The position numbers and the translations under genes are program-made. From Roseiflexus sp. RS-1 (lineage in GTDB: Bacteria > Chloroflexota > Chloroflexia > Chloroflexales > Roseiflexaceae): 64,000 nucleotides of DNA. Positions 36,733-47,881 of this stretch are shown piece by piece; positions within the stretch are counted from its first letter, which is position 1, and each line of letters opens with the position of its first letter. The notes beneath the pieces were generated by a model. It did no database searches. It was not told the DNA's origin and worked only from the letters and a program-made list of their open reading frames with translations. The stretch lies in NCBI RefSeq assembly GCF_000016665.1, contig NC_009523.1, positions 1,798,001 through 1,862,000 on the forward strand, given 5' to 3'.

Positions 36733-37713
36733 TTGAAAATCCTTGTTACCGGCGGCGCCGGTTATATTGGAAGCATCTGCGCCGCAGAACTCCTCGCAGC
36801 CGGTCACGATGTCGTCGTGTTCGACAATCTCTACCAGGGTCATCGTGCAGCCGTGCCATCCGGAGCGGCCTTTGTTGAAGGCGACCTGCGCGATCCCGAC
36901 GCGGTGGCGCGCCTGTTTCGCGATCACCGCGGGTTCGACGGCATCATGCACTTTGCGTCGTTTACGCTGGTGGGAGAAAGCATGCAACTCCCGCTCAAAT
37001 ATCTGCGCGACAATCTGGTCGCAGCAGCGAACCTGCTGGAACAGGCGGTTGCGCATGGCGTGGGGCGCTTCATTCTCTCCTCCACTGCCAATCTGTTCGA
37101 TGATCCGGCAACCATCCCGATCGATGCCGATGAACGGATTGTGCCGGGTTCGCCGTATGGCGAGTCGAAGTATTTCATCGAACGGACGCTTTACTGGTTC
37201 GAGCGGATCTACGGGTTGAAGTACGCCTGTCTGCGCTATTTCAACGCCGCCGGCGGCATGCCCGACCGCGGGGAGCATCATGAGCCGGAACTGCACCTGA
37301 TCCCGATTGTGCTCCAGGTGGCGCTTGGTCAGCGCGAGAAGGTGATCATTTTCGGCAATGATTACCCGACGAAGGACGGTACGTGCGTGCGCGACTATAT
37401 CCACGTGCTCGATCTGGCGCAGGCGCACATTCTGGCGCTCGAAGCCCTTGATCGCCTGGGCAGTCGCACGTATAACCTGGGCAACGGCAACGGTTTCACC
37501 AATCTGGAGGTCGTCGAGACGGCGCGAAAGGTGACCGGTCACCCCATCCCGTATGAGTTCGGTCCGCGGCGTCCCGGCGATCCGGCGATCCTGATCGCTT
37601 CGTCGGAGAAGATCCGCAACGAACTCGGCTGGTCGCCGCGCTTCCCGCACCTGGAACAGATCATCGGCAGCGCCTGGGAATGGCACCGTCGCCATCCGCA
37701 TGGGTATCGCTGA
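36733..37713 (+). CDS. galE: UDP-glucose 4-epimerase
   Basis: 326 aa from TTG 36733, chosen for GGAGG 6 nt upstream and because the protein then begins [14 protein letters not shown]. Extended SDR with NAD motif GGAGYIG, catalytic Ser in ILSSTANLF and Y-x3-K in SPYGESKYF. Conserved RYFNAAG and [17 protein letters not shown] are as in GalE. Provides UDP-galactose for glycans. Ends 6 nt from the chemoreceptor stop on the other strand. Confidence 0.93.
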   Translation: MKILVTGGAGYIGSICAAELLAAGHDVVVFDNLYQGHRAAVPSGAAFVEGDLRDPDAVARLFRDHRGFDGIMHFASFTLVGESMQLPLKYLRDNLVAAANLLEQAVAHGVGRFILSSTANLFDDPATIPIDADERIVPGSPYGESKYFIERTLYWFERIYGLKYACLRYFNAAGGMPDRGEHHEPELHLIPIVLQVALGQREKVIIFGNDYPTKDGTCVRDYIHVLDLAQAHILALEALDRLGSRTYNLGNGNGFTNLEVVETARKVTGHPIPYEFGPRRPGDPAILIASSEKIRNELGWSPRFPHLEQIIGSAWEWHRRHPHGYR

Positions 37714-37719
37714 TGATGC

Positions 37720-39975
37720 TTATGCCAGCCGGTAGATAGCAACCATCTGCTGGAGCGACTGCGCCAGGGCATTCAGGTTCTGCGCAGCGCGCTCCGCCTG
37801 ACGGGTGCTGGTGAGCGTTTCGGAAGCCGCTTTCTGAATCGACAGCAGCGCCTGCCCGATCTGCTCCAACCCGACAGTTGCCTGACGCGCACTGGCTGCC
37901 ATTTGCACATTGACCTGTGCGCCGTTCTCGACTTCGCCAGCGATCCGGTGGATGACGTTCCCCGCCTGACTGACCAGTTGACTGCCGCTGTCAACACGCC
38001 GGGCGCCTTCTTCGGTTACCATCACCGCTGCCTGGGTTGACTTCTGGATGTCCCCCAGGATCGAGCGGACCTGAACGGTCGCCTGTTTGCTGCGCTCTGC
38101 CAGGTCGCGCACCTGCTGCGCCACAACGGAGAAGCTTCTCCCCTGCTCACCGGCGCGCGCGGCTTCGATCGCGGCATTGAGTGCGAGCAGATTCGACTGA
38201 TCGGCAAGCTCGGAAACCGTGCCGGTGATCGTGTTGATCGCCTGCGCCTGCCCGGCAAGCGACAGGATGGTTTGGGCGATTCCTTCGACGCGCTGACGAA
38301 TGTCGGTCATACTCTGCACTGTCTCTTCGACGATGGCAATCCCCTGCTGCGCGGCGGTCAGCGCCGCCTGTGCGTCGCGCGCAGTATGATCGGCCTGATC
38401 GGCAGTCTGTCGCGCGATTGCGCGCACCTCATCAAGCGCTGCCATGGTCTGAGCAACGGCGGTTGATTGTTCGTTGACCGCCGATGCCTGCTGGGTGGTG
38501 GTAATCAGGATTTGCGCCGCCGCTTCGGCGATAGCATTAGCCGCTTCCTGAGATCGGCGTCCCATAGCGCGCAGGCTTTCGACCATCTTGTTGAGACCAA
38601 TGCCCAACTGTCCCAGAGCGTCGTTGCGATCAATGGCGAGGGTTTGGGAGAGATCGCCATCCGCCACCCGTTGCACAAACGCCAGATATTCCGCGACGCT
38701 GCGTTCGAGCGATGCGCGCCCTTCGGCTTCGGCGCGCTGCGAACGCTGCGCCTCTTCTTTTGCCGCCTGAGCTTCGGTGATGCGCGCTTCCAGTGCATCC
38801 GCCATGGTGTTGAATCCGTCGGCAAGGATGCCGATCTCATCACGCTGATGCATCTGTAAACGGCGGCTCAGGTCGCCTCCGGCGATCGCGCTCGCCGTCT
38901 CCACCAGCTGGATCAGCGGTCGGCGCAGCGACCGTTGCACGAACCAGAGGGTGATCATAATGGCGATCACCGCAGCAATGACGGTCACCAGCACGGCATA
39001 ATTTGTCTGGGCGCGCACCACGCTGTAGAACTGCTCGATCGGCACACGATGGATATAGTACCAGTCTGCCGAGCGCAGCCTGCGAATGACCGATTCGCCT
39101 TCTTCGCCGGAATTAAGCGCTCCCGTGAAGAAATGACGTTCTTCGACGCGCTGATTGATGAGATTGATGCTCTCCATGACTTCAGGCATCGAGGACGATT
39201 GCCGGATCAGCATTGCGGTATTGCTGCCAAAGCGACGGGTGTCGATCATCTCCTGAGCCAGGGTTGGCGCCAGCGGCGCAACCGGCTGGAACAGGAGTTG
39301 CGGGAAATCCGGGATGGAAATGCGGATGCCATGGCGATCAACGATGGCGCTGTAACTGCCGGCGCCGCTGCGATTTTTGTCTAACGCCACCAATCGGTGG
39401 AGCTCGTCGAGTACGATCCGTCCGTCAACTACGCCGATCATCTGTTGTTTGTTCAATCCGTAGACCGGAGCGGTGAAATGGAGAAACACCCGCTCCTCGT
39501 CCGGGTCGGCGGCAACGTCTGACATCGCCGGTACGCCGCGTCGCGCCTCAATCACCTCTGGTCGCTGGCTGCGATCCTGCCCGATCACGCCGGAGTTGGT
39601 GCTCAACACCGTTTTGCCCGAAATGTCGATCAACGATATGGTATCGTAGTTGAAGGTGTTCTGCACCGCGTTGATGACGAACTGCCCGCGCTCGCGCGCT
39701 TCTGGGCTTTCCTGATTCTCGAGCATTGCACGAACCAGCGGCAGTTGCGCGGTCAACGCAACGCCGGAGCGTCGATCCTGAAGATACATTTCGACGCGCT
39801 CGATGCCGTTGAGCGCCTGTGTATCGATCTGGTGACGCGCCGTAGCGATGGCGTTCTCCGTTGCTGCTGCATTGGTGAGCAGGGTCAGCGCCAGCATTGT
39901 CGTCATCGCCGTGGCAATCGTGAATAGCGCCAGACGGGTGCTCAGCGAGCGAGTGGGTGAGATCGTTTTCAGCAT
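37720..39975 (-). CDS. Methyl-accepting chemotaxis protein (dCache type)
   Basis: 751 aa from ATG 39975 with AAGGAGG 6 nt upstream. TM1 (about 12-34), an extracytoplasmic dCache-like sensor (about 40-310), TM2 (about 325-345), HAMP, a second HAMP-like stretch near [18 protein letters not shown], then the signalling domain with the conserved hairpin tip [33 protein letters not shown] (central part quoted as motif only: [13 protein letters not shown]). It would couple to CheW/CheA for gliding or twitching control. No che genes are adjacent. Confidence 0.92.
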   Translation of the reverse strand: MLKTISPTRSLSTRLALFTIATAMTTMLALTLLTNAAATENAIATARHQIDTQALNGIERVEMYLQDRRSGVALTAQLPLVRAMLENQESPEARERGQFVINAVQNTFNYDTISLIDISGKTVLSTNSGVIGQDRSQRPEVIEARRGVPAMSDVAADPDEERVFLHFTAPVYGLNKQQMIGVVDGRIVLDELHRLVALDKNRSGAGSYSAIVDRHGIRISIPDFPQLLFQPVAPLAPTLAQEMIDTRRFGSNTAMLIRQSSSMPEVMESINLINQRVEERHFFTGALNSGEEGESVIRRLRSADWYYIHRVPIEQFYSVVRAQTNYAVLVTVIAAVIAIMITLWFVQRSLRRPLIQLVETASAIAGGDLSRRLQMHQRDEIGILADGFNTMADALEARITEAQAAKEEAQRSQRAEAEGRASLERSVAEYLAFVQRVADGDLSQTLAIDRNDALGQLGIGLNKMVESLRAMGRRSQEAANAIAEAAAQILITTTQQASAVNEQSTAVAQTMAALDEVRAIARQTADQADHTARDAQAALTAAQQGIAIVEETVQSMTDIRQRVEGIAQTILSLAGQAQAINTITGTVSELADQSNLLALNAAIEAARAGEQGRSFSVVAQQVRDLAERSKQATVQVRSILGDIQKSTQAAVMVTEEGARRVDSGSQLVSQAGNVIHRIAGEVENGAQVNVQMAASARQATVGLEQIGQALLSIQKAASETLTSTRQAERAAQNLNALAQSLQQMVAIYRLA

Positions 39976-40117
39976 GGTGAGCCTCCTTGTCGCACGGGCG
40001 TTCAATGGCTGGCAGTTCGCTTATGAGCAATGACGTTACAATAAAAACGTACACCGCAGAGCGATGCCAGACGTGCAGCGTTTTCCATCAATCAATCGCT
40101 CTCTGCGTTTACTGCGT

Positions 40118-40288
40118 CTAGTATAATCTAACGGGACACGGTATACCGTTCTGCGCCAGGTTCACGAGATCGCCGCGGAGTGTTGGGTAGCCGTGTCCTT
40201 CAACGCGACCAAGCCGAACAGTTATCTGGGCCCTCAAACCCGCATATGCTAGCAAGGCTGGCGCCGTTTTCCTCAGGAGGTTCTGTGT
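40118..40288 (+). ncRNA. Candidate IS110 left-end non-coding RNA (bridge/seek RNA) region
   Basis: IS110-group elements encode a guide RNA in the non-coding stretch upstream of the transposase. Here about 170 nt lie between the likely left end and the gene. Seen: TATAAT at 40122-40127 and a palindrome ACGGTATACCGT near 40138. Secondary structure and exact ends were not determined; this is an inference from position and family. Confidence 0.4.
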
Positions 40289-41251
40289 ATGGCTTCCCGT
40301 GAGTCGCTCTTTATCGGCATTGATGTCTCCAAACAGACGCTGGATGTGGCGTTTGGCGCCGACCCGCACGCGCCACTCGAGACGATACCGTCTACCGACG
40401 AAGGTGTCCAGCTCCTGGTCACGCGACTCCAGCGCCTGCAGCCGACCCTGATTGTGCTGGAGGCGACCGGCGGGCTGGAACGCATGGTGTTCGCCCAACT
40501 GCTCCAGGCTGGCTTGCCGACGGCGCGGGTGCAGCCACGCCGCGTGCGCGCCCTGGCGCACGCGGAAGGACGCCAGGCGAAGACCGACCGCCTGGATGCC
40601 CGGTTGCTCGCCCGCTTTGCCGAACGGGTGCGCCCGCCGCACCACCAAGCGACGGACGAGCAGCGCGCATCCTTGCGCGACCTGCTGGTCCGGCGGGAGC
40701 AGGTGATTCAGATGCGGACGGCTGAGATCAATCGGTTGACGGCTGCCGCGCCGAACCTCCGCCCGGGCATCCAGCAGCATATTGATTGGCTGGATCAGGA
40801 GATCCGTGCGCTTGAGCAGGAACGCGACAACGAGGCGGAGCGCACCGACGAGGTGCGCCGGAAACGGGAGCTGCTCGAAAGCGTGCCCGGCATCGGCGCG
40901 ATCACCGCACTGAACCTGCTGCTCCGCCTGCCCGAACTGGGGACCATCAATCGCAAGGAAGCGGCGGCCTTTGTGGGCGTTGCGCCGTATGCCAATCAGA
41001 GCGGCGCACAGCACAAACCCCGGCATATCTCCGGCGGCAGGAGGGATGTGCGCAGCGTGTTGTACATGGCGACCCTGGCGGCCACGCGGCGCCGTCTGGT
41101 CAGGCGCGCCTTCGATCAGCGCCTGTGTCAAGCTGGCAAGCCGCGCAAGGTCGCCATCGTCGCTGCGATGCGCAAGCTGCTGACTATTCTCGGCGCAATA
41201 TTGCGTCAGCAAAAGCCCTGGGATCCGGCTGTGCATACGAGCGCCCCTTGA
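40289..41251 (+). CDS. IS110-family DEDD transposase
   Basis: 320 aa. RuvC-like N-terminal domain with D12 in GIDVSK, E58 in VLEATGG, and D100/D103 in KTDRLDAR; C-terminal Transposase_20 domain with VPGIGAITALNLL, AFVGVAPY and the Ser-containing NQSGAQ, SGGRRDVR region. Frame intact. AGGAGG sits 7 nt before the ATG. These enzymes use a bispecific guide RNA to choose target and donor. Confidence 0.93.
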   Translation: MASRESLFIGIDVSKQTLDVAFGADPHAPLETIPSTDEGVQLLVTRLQRLQPTLIVLEATGGLERMVFAQLLQAGLPTARVQPRRVRALAHAEGRQAKTDRLDARLLARFAERVRPPHHQATDEQRASLRDLLVRREQVIQMRTAEINRLTAAAPNLRPGIQQHIDWLDQEIRALEQERDNEAERTDEVRRKRELLESVPGIGAITALNLLLRLPELGTINRKEAAAFVGVAPYANQSGAQHKPRHISGGRRDVRSVLYMATLAATRRRLVRRAFDQRLCQAGKPRKVAIVAAMRKLLTILGAILRQQKPWDPAVHTSAP

Positions 41252-41300
41252 CAAGCAACACAGTTACTCTGCGGTGAGATGATCTTTCTACAGTAGACTC

Positions 41301-41909
41301 AGCAATGCAATCAGCCAGCACATGTTTCGTACTACAACATCGGTCGTGCCGCAGACGGGTGTGGCGCTCGAAGAGCGCAGTGCATGATGGCGACGCTTAA
41401 CCGAGATTCGTGATAGTGATGAGTGGTAGCGCGGGTCGCGTATGGGTATGCGCCCACTGCAATTGACATATCATGTCAGTCTTTTGATGACAAGGATCAA
41501 TATGTGAACAAAATAATGACAGTTTTGTTATGGTGACCCGTAGGTTGGCGTGCGCTCGTTCGCTGATGCTTTTTCCTGGTGATTGTCTGCATGTTCATCG
41601 CTCACGCACTCCATTCCACCTCCCACATGCTCATCTCTAACCAAACCTCAACGTTGATTTTGCGCAGGCGTGCGTTATACTACATGCAGAAGGTCGCTGC
41701 ACCTACTCTCTCGCTTTACTGCCTGCGCAAAACCTCTGCGTCGTCATTCTGGCAGCCGGGTGCACCGGACCGGATGCATTTCTGGTTTTATCCTCTCTGT
41801 GATTCTTGATACCGTTCTGCACCCGGCTCACAGGCGAGCGGGGGATAGCGTTATTGTGCAGTCTGATGGCAACCAGCGTTCGCTTTCGGGCGTTGTGAAA
41901 AGAGCACGT
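41301..41909. other. Spacer between IS110 and the SARP-type regulator
   Basis: No convincing gene; open frames here have no family features. It should hold the promoter of the regulator, not recognised. Confidence 0.4.
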
Positions 41910-43595
41910 ATGACGCACCCCAACCATTCGAGCGCCCATCGCGTGAAGTCCCGCAAAGGGGAGAAACCCGGATGGCATTCGTACCGTCAGGCGCTTGACC
42001 TGTTGCGGCAACAGGAATGGAATGGAGCGCTTCGTCTGCTTGCCGAGGCAGAGGTTGTCTTTCGCACGACAAACGATGTGGATGGGCAGTGGCGCGCGCT
42101 GGCAGCTCAGGCTGAAATTCACATGCATGAGGGGATGGCGCCGCAGGCAATGGCGCGTGCGCTGGCGGCGATGGCGATTGTCGAGCATTTCGACGACCCG
42201 CGGACGTGTGGTTTGCTGGCGTGGCGCATTGCGCTGATTGCGCTCCATCAGGGCGACTATCGCACGGGGAGCGCCTATCTCCAGCGCGCGCAGTTCTGTC
42301 TGGATATGGCGGACGCTGCGCCGCCAGGCGGGATACTCGCATCTGCAGCGCAGATTTGCGCCGAAATTGCGCGCTGGCAACAGGTGATTCTCCAGGGTCG
42401 CATGACGGTGGATGAGGGCGAGGCGATCATCAACGAAGCCCGTGCTGAGTTGATGCGCTGTTTGCTCGATATTCATCGCGCGCTGACATCGCGTGATCTT
42501 GCGCCTCCCGAATCATGGGCATGGGTGCATACCGGACTCCTTCCCCCGCCTCCGCCAATGTTGACCGCCGCGCCGCCGCGATCACTGGTGCAGCGCTTCC
42601 TGGCATGGTGGCAGGCGCGCTTCGCTTCGCCTTCCCCCCCGCGACGCCCGGTGGCCATCGAGCCGATCAGCGCAGAAGAAACGTATGTCGGGGATGCGAT
42701 GCTCGCTCATGCGGAGCCTGTTGAACAGGAAGATGGCACGACGGACGAGCGCATACCGGCGACAGCGGATGACATTCAGGAACAGGATCGATCCCCCGCT
42801 GACAGGGTGAGCGATGCTGCACCGATGCCGGGCATTGCGGGGCTGACCGTCTACACCTTTGGTAATTTGCGCGTCTACTTCAACGACACGTTGATCGACC
42901 AGTGGGAAGGGGCGCGTTCGCGTTCACTGTTCCGCTTTCTCATCGCCCATCGTCGCGCGCCGGTCTCGAAGGAGCGCCTGGCGGCCCTGTTCTGGCCCGA
43001 CTCAGAGCCGGACCTGGCGCGGCGCAGTTTGCATCAGGCGGTCTACTGCCTGCGACAGACATTCAAGCGCGTGATGGGTGAGACGCCGGTGGTGTTATTT
43101 GTCAATGGCTGTTATGCGCTTGCGTCGGATCTGCCGCTATGGGTCGATGCGGATGCATTCGAGGAATCGATCACTGCGGCGCGGAGTGCGTGGAGCCGGG
43201 GAGACATCGAGAGCGCGTTACAGGCGTATGGTCGCGCGATTGATCTGTACCAGGGCGACTATATGGCGGAGGAGCGGTATGAAGACTGGGCGGAGGAACG
43301 CCGGAGAACGTTTCAGGCTGCCTATCTCGAAGCGTTGCACCAACTGGCGCGCGTCTATCAGGAGCGCGGCGATTACCCGACCGCAATCATGCTCAGCCAG
43401 CGCGCTCTGGCGGTTGATAGTTGCGACGAAGATGCGCACCGGGTGCTGATCGGATGCTATGCGGCGCAGGGGTTGCGCCATCTTGCCGTGCGCCAGTACC
43501 AGATCTGTGTGGCGACCCTCAAGAGTCAGTTCGGTCTGAGTCCTTCCGATGAACTCGAAGCGTTCGTGCGGCAGGTGGTCGAGGGTATGAATTGA
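41910..43595 (+). CDS. BTAD/SARP-family transcriptional regulator with N-terminal TPR-like region
   Basis: 561 aa from ATG 41910, chosen over an upstream extension that looks random. N-terminal helical repeats (about 25-200, YRQALDLLRQQEWNGALRLL and following) resemble TPRs. A Pro-rich, acidic linker leads to an OmpR-type winged helix (about 312-400: VYTFGNLRVYFN, FLIAHRRAPVSKERLAALFW) and the bacterial transcriptional activator domain (about 405-555, RALAVDSCDEDAHRVLI). Such proteins activate neighbouring or secondary-metabolism genes. The large secreted subtilase downstream is a possible target (inference). Confidence 0.88.
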   Translation: MTHPNHSSAHRVKSRKGEKPGWHSYRQALDLLRQQEWNGALRLLAEAEVVFRTTNDVDGQWRALAAQAEIHMHEGMAPQAMARALAAMAIVEHFDDPRTCGLLAWRIALIALHQGDYRTGSAYLQRAQFCLDMADAAPPGGILASAAQICAEIARWQQVILQGRMTVDEGEAIINEARAELMRCLLDIHRALTSRDLAPPESWAWVHTGLLPPPPPMLTAAPPRSLVQRFLAWWQARFASPSPPRRPVAIEPISAEETYVGDAMLAHAEPVEQEDGTTDERIPATADDIQEQDRSPADRVSDAAPMPGIAGLTVYTFGNLRVYFNDTLIDQWEGARSRSLFRFLIAHRRAPVSKERLAALFWPDSEPDLARRSLHQAVYCLRQTFKRVMGETPVVLFVNGCYALASDLPLWVDADAFEESITAARSAWSRGDIESALQAYGRAIDLYQGDYMAEERYEDWAEERRRTFQAAYLEALHQLARVYQERGDYPTAIMLSQRALAVDSCDEDAHRVLIGCYAAQGLRHLAVRQYQICVATLKSQFGLSPSDELEAFVRQVVEGMN

Positions 43596-44143
43596 TCCAC
43601 TCAGCCTGCTGCTCCTCGCGCAGGTGCGATCGCATACTTCCGGTGCGCTTCACTAGCGCATATGGGCACTGACATGCCGCCTGTGTGCGCCTGTCGCCGT
43701 GTCGTGTGCACTCTGCCCGGCATGGCGGGCATTCGGCGCCGGGTGCTGGCTTCCTTGCCATCACACATAAAAACCACATCAGCATCTCGATGCTCTCCGC
43801 CACGTCAATAATGACCGATTTTTTGGTAACAATCTTTTCATCTTCTTTTTTCATCTTCGCGCAGGTCAGGCGCCTGTTTTTCTTTTTCTGAAGCCCTGAA
43901 AAGCCGCTCTTCGTCACCTGCGACGGAATGTTTGTCCCGCTTGTCTCTTTGACCGGCATCGGCTACTATAGACGATACCCGCAGGTATACGAGAGAAGCA
44001 GAAGCCGCGCCTGTCATGTGCTGATAATGCCGCAGGCGCGGGTGTTGCCGCGTGTCCGGCGAAAGGAGGTGGGCGCGGCGCTTTGCGCATGCCGTTGGAT
44101 CGAGGAGTTCCTATCGTTGAAATCTGCGAAAAGGGATCATCAT
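43596..44143. other. Upstream region of the subtilase gene
   Basis: 548 bp without a convincing gene. There is a local AT-rich part at 43790-43890. TTGACC near 43950 followed by TATAGA is too closely spaced for a standard promoter. Confidence 0.4.
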
Positions 44144-47100
44144 ATGCGACACCTCGCACGCTATGCTCGAATCACGGCGTTCATGCTCGTACTCGTGGTC
44201 GCGTTGGCGTCTGTGGCGCCGATGCGCAACGTTGCAGCCCAAACCCGACCAAACCGTCCCACGCCTGGCACGCCTCTGACGATCGAACCGGTAACCGTCG
44301 TCAGTCGTGAAGACCTTGCCGTCAACAAGAATCTGGCCGTGTCGCGCGATGGCACCCTGGCGAGCGTTTTCATCAAGATCGACTCGCCATCGCTGGCATC
44401 ATACATGGCGCAGAATGGCATCACCGACATTAATGCGCCAGCTGCTCAGAGTTACCTGCAGCAGTTGAACGCGGAACTTGATGCGCTGGTTGCGCAGGCG
44501 AAGCAGCGCGTTCCCGGCTTGCGCGTCACCCATCGCTTCGATCTGATCATCGGCGGTGTCTCTGTTGTGGCGCCGGTCGGTGAGATTGACAAACTGCGAC
44601 GCCTGCCGAATGTGGTGGAGATTATCAACGACCGCATCGAGCGGATCGAAACCTACCGTACACCGGCATTCATCGGCGCAACAACCGCCTGGGGCAAGGG
44701 TGGCGGCTCCGCCTTCGCTGGCGAAGGGGTCATTTTTGGTGTGCTCGATAGCGGCGTCTGGCCCGAACATCCGTCGTTCTCCGATCCTGATCCGCTGGGG
44801 AAACCGTATGCGCCGCCGCCACCCGCACCCGGCAATCCCGGCGGCGTTCGTGCCTGCAATTTCGGCAGTGCGACGCCTGGTGATGCACCTTTCACCTGCA
44901 ACAACAAACTGATCGGTTCATACCGCTTCATGACGGCCTACGACTTCTTCGTCGGTACGGAACCGTATGAATTTCGGTCTGGCCGTGATGACGACGGTCA
45001 CGGCACCCATACCGCTTCCACGGCCGCCGGTAACCGTGGCGTTCCAGCCAGCGATGGGAGCCGCGTTTTCGGTACTATCTCCGGCATCGCACCGCGCGCA
45101 TATGTTGTCAATTATAAGGTGTGCGGTGAAGTAGGCTGCTTTACAACCGACTCGGCAGCTGCGGTGCAGCAGGCAATCCGTGATGGCGTCCACGTCATCA
45201 ACTTTTCGATCAGTGGCGGAACCAATCCGTACAGCGACATCGCCTCACTCGCCTTCCTCGACGCCTATAATGCCGGTATTCTGGTTTCTGCCTCGGCGGG
45301 CAACTCCGGTCCGGCAGCCGACACGGTCAACCACCGCGAACCCTGGGTTGCGACCGTTGGCGCCAGCACGTCGGATCGGTCGTACCTCAGCACGCTGACG
45401 GTTCAGGGAGTAAGTGGTACGTTCACTGCTGTTGGCGCTTCCAGTGGCGCCGGGATTTCCACGCCCGCGCCGATTGTGGTGAACACGGCTGATCCACTGT
45501 GCCAGAACCCGGCGCTCCCAGGAACATTTACGGGGAAGATTGTGGTGTGTCGGCGTGGAGTGATCGCACGGGTGGCGAAGAGCGCGAACGTGGCAGCTGG
45601 CGGCGCGATTGGCATGATCCTGTACAATCCGACGCCGAACAGTCTCGACGCCGATTTCCATGTCATTCCGACCGTTCACCTTCAGAACACCGACGGCACT
45701 GCGCTGCTGACATTCCTGACCGCCAATCCCGGCGCGACGGCGACCTTCACCCCTGGCGCACCCGGACCAATCCAGGGTGACGTGATGGCGGGCTTCAGCT
45801 CACGCGGCGGTCCCGGTCAGACCCTTGGTATCAGCAAGCCAGACGTTACCGCACCGGGTGTCAATATTCTGGCTGGCTACACCGCCATCGAATATGGACA
45901 ACCAGTGCCACAATTCGCATTTCTGAGCGGCACGTCGATGTCCAGCCCGCACAACGCCGGTGCTGCGATCCTGCTCAAATGGCTCAATCCAACCTGGACG
46001 CCTGGGCAGATCAAGTCAGCCCTGATGACCAGCGCCAGGAGTGCAGGCGTCTTCAAGGAAGACGGGGTAACGCCGTTCACACCGTTCGACGCCGGTTCAG
46101 GGCGCATCGATCTCCGCAAGGCGTGGGATCCTGGTCTGACCTTCGACGAAACCGGTGCCGGTTATGTGGCGTTGAAAGATGAACTGTGGAAGGCGAACTA
46201 TCCGAGCCTGTATGTGCCGAAGATGCCGGGTCGTATTACCGTCAGCCGAACGGTGCGCGAAGTGTCCGGGTACGATAGTTTCTACAAGAGTTCCATCTCG
46301 TACCGGGCAGGGCAACCGCGCGACTTCACGATCACGGTGCCGCGCGAGTTCTTCGTGCCAGCTAACGGCACCTACACCTTCGACATCACAGTTGATGCCC
46401 GTGATGTGCCGGTGGGTCAGGTGCGCCATGCGGTCGTCGTCTTCACCGAGCGCAACGGGTGCCGGGTGCGCTTCCCGATCACCATCGTGCGCGGCGAACC
46501 CGATATTCGCATGGACAAGCAGTGCAATCCGGCAACGTTGGCGTTGCGTGGAACGACCGACTGCACCATCTCGATCACCAACACCACCTTCCAGAACGCT
46601 TCTGTGACGCTGAACGATACAATGCCGCGCCAGTTGAAGCTGGTGAGCGGGAGCGTCACCGGTGGCGCAACTGAGGTCGACAATGGGTTGACCTTCAGCG
46701 GGACCCTTACCGGAGCAGCACCACCTGATGTGAGTGCAGGTCGTCTGACCTTCAACGGCTATCTGTCGCTTGCTGGACTCGGCGCGTCGCCCAACGTCCC
46801 CCTCGGCGACGAGACCATCGTTAACCTTACTCTGACGCGTCCATTCCTGTTTGGTGGGCAAACCTACGACACTATTGGTATGGTGAGTAACGGTTACGCC
46901 GTCGTTGGTGGCGGGACAGCGGCAGATGTGCAGTTCATCAATCGCACCTTCCCCAACACTGCCCGCCCGAATAATACCCTGGGAGCCTTCTGGACCGATC
47001 TCGACGGGAGTGCTGGCGGCAGTTACTATGCGTACCTGGTCGGCTTCGGTCCGTGCAGCAACCCGGCGAACGCCTGCTGGCTGATCCTGGAATGGGAGAA

Positions 47101-47494
47101 CGCACCGAACTGGAGCAATAACAGTCAGCGGAACACCTTCCAGATCTGGATCGGGTTGAACGGCGTGGAGGATATTACCTACTCCTACGGTCCGATTCTC
47201 TCCAGCGGCGATGGCGGTTATGTCACCGTCGGGGCCGAAAATGCCTTCGGCAATCGCGGGGCGAACATCTACAGCAACGACGGTGTTGGTCCGATCATCG
47301 GCACAATTCCCACGGCGAACTCGAACGATGTGTACATCGAGACGACCCCCGGCGCTCCGGGGCAGACCGTCACCATCGGTTTCCGGGCGCAGGGCGTGCG
47401 CGTCGGGCGCTGGACGAACTATGCGGAACTGACCAGCCCGGCGTTCTTCGGCACGTACATTGATCCCTTCAGTGGTGAGGTCGTGCGACCGTAA
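44144..47494 (+). CDS. Large secreted subtilisin-like serine protease (S8, PA domain)
   Basis: 1116 aa from ATG 44144 (AAGGGATC upstream). Signal peptide to about residue 34 (VAAQ). An I9-type propeptide (about 65-165) is followed by the catalytic domain with D202 (LDSGVWPEH), H286 (DGHGTHTAST) and S598 (SGTSMSSPH). A PA domain is inserted between His and Ser (about 400-520), as in Vpr and plant subtilases. The C-terminal 400 residues contain a Fn-like part, a DUF11-type adhesion module (ITNTTFQNASVTLNDTMP) and a further beta domain. Likely extracellular protein degradation. Confidence 0.94.
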   Translation: MRHLARYARITAFMLVLVVALASVAPMRNVAAQTRPNRPTPGTPLTIEPVTVVSREDLAVNKNLAVSRDGTLASVFIKIDSPSLASYMAQNGITDINAPAAQSYLQQLNAELDALVAQAKQRVPGLRVTHRFDLIIGGVSVVAPVGEIDKLRRLPNVVEIINDRIERIETYRTPAFIGATTAWGKGGGSAFAGEGVIFGVLDSGVWPEHPSFSDPDPLGKPYAPPPPAPGNPGGVRACNFGSATPGDAPFTCNNKLIGSYRFMTAYDFFVGTEPYEFRSGRDDDGHGTHTASTAAGNRGVPASDGSRVFGTISGIAPRAYVVNYKVCGEVGCFTTDSAAAVQQAIRDGVHVINFSISGGTNPYSDIASLAFLDAYNAGILVSASAGNSGPAADTVNHREPWVATVGASTSDRSYLSTLTVQGVSGTFTAVGASSGAGISTPAPIVVNTADPLCQNPALPGTFTGKIVVCRRGVIARVAKSANVAAGGAIGMILYNPTPNSLDADFHVIPTVHLQNTDGTALLTFLTANPGATATFTPGAPGPIQGDVMAGFSSRGGPGQTLGISKPDVTAPGVNILAGYTAIEYGQPVPQFAFLSGTSMSSPHNAGAAILLKWLNPTWTPGQIKSALMTSARSAGVFKEDGVTPFTPFDAGSGRIDLRKAWDPGLTFDETGAGYVALKDELWKANYPSLYVPKMPGRITVSRTVREVSGYDSFYKSSISYRAGQPRDFTITVPREFFVPANGTYTFDITVDARDVPVGQVRHAVVVFTERNGCRVRFPITIVRGEPDIRMDKQCNPATLALRGTTDCTISITNTTFQNASVTLNDTMPRQLKLVSGSVTGGATEVDNGLTFSGTLTGAAPPDVSAGRLTFNGYLSLAGLGASPNVPLGDETIVNLTLTRPFLFGGQTYDTIGMVSNGYAVVGGGTAADVQFINRTFPNTARPNNTLGAFWTDLDGSAGGSYYAYLVGFGPCSNPANACWLILEWENAPNWSNNSQRNTFQIWIGLNGVEDITYSYGPILSSGDGGYVTVGAENAFGNRGANIYSNDGVGPIIGTIPTANSNDVYIETTPGAPGQTVTIGFRAQGVRVGRWTNYAELTSPAFFGTYIDPFSGEVVRP

Positions 47495-47541
47495 CTGGCG
47501 GCGCGTGGCGGAGGCGCTGTAAAATCTCCGTCGGCAAGGAA

Positions 47542-47576
47542 CCCGTCGGCGGAGGAAAGACCTGCCGACGGGTTTT
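47542..47576 (+). terminator. Rho-independent terminator of the subtilase gene
   Basis: Perfect 9-bp stem CCCGTCGGC (47542-47550) with GCCGACGGG (47564-47572), 13-nt loop, then TTTT. Located 48 nt after the stop. Confidence 0.85.
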
Positions 47577-47695
47577 GTGTGTATAAGAGGAACAGGGTTG
47601 AGTGATAAGACGTGTGCGATGCGACCTGTCACCGCACGCAGAACGGGCAACGGATACCCCCGGGGCATGACCTGTTCAGGAGACTCATTTGGAGA

Positions 47696-47881
47696 TCACA
47701 GCGTCACCTGTTTTTGCCTTTGTATCGTCTGCGCTGGCGTTTTGACCCCTTTTCCTCCGGCAGCAACTGTATACCGGGGTTCAGCGTATTGCACGACGGC
47801 GTAACCTCCGACGACCAGATACCTTACGCCGCCTGCGTTGAAATGTCTCAACAGATCGCTGAAGTCGGAGTTGACGAACAT
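47696..47881 (-). pseudogene. Truncated nucleotidyltransferase (MNT/AbiEii-like) fragment
   Basis: 61 codons. The start matches small nucleotidyltransferases of toxin-antitoxin-like pairs: FSDLLRHFNAGG, YLVVGGYAVVQY, EPRYT. Homologues continue directly with the catalytic Asp-x-Asp, but here the sequence turns into unrelated residues after RYT, so the active site is missing. Read as a remnant. Confidence 0.75.

Larger units (their letters stand above)
40118..41300 (+). mobile_element. IS110-family insertion sequence (ends approximate)
   Basis: Defined by its transposase at 40289-41251. The family lacks long terminal inverted repeats and target duplications, so ends cannot be fixed from this sequence alone; the limits given are estimates. 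It lies in the upstream region of the chemoreceptor gene and may have displaced its promoter. Confidence 0.65.

Noticed and set aside
43928-44143. 72-residue N-terminal extension of the subtilase
   Set aside because: A signal peptide and ribosome site begin at ATG 44144.
46097-47668. Minus-strand open frame of 523 codons opposite the subtilase
   Set aside because: The plus frame holds the full protease with domains and a terminator; the minus frame has no recognisable feature.
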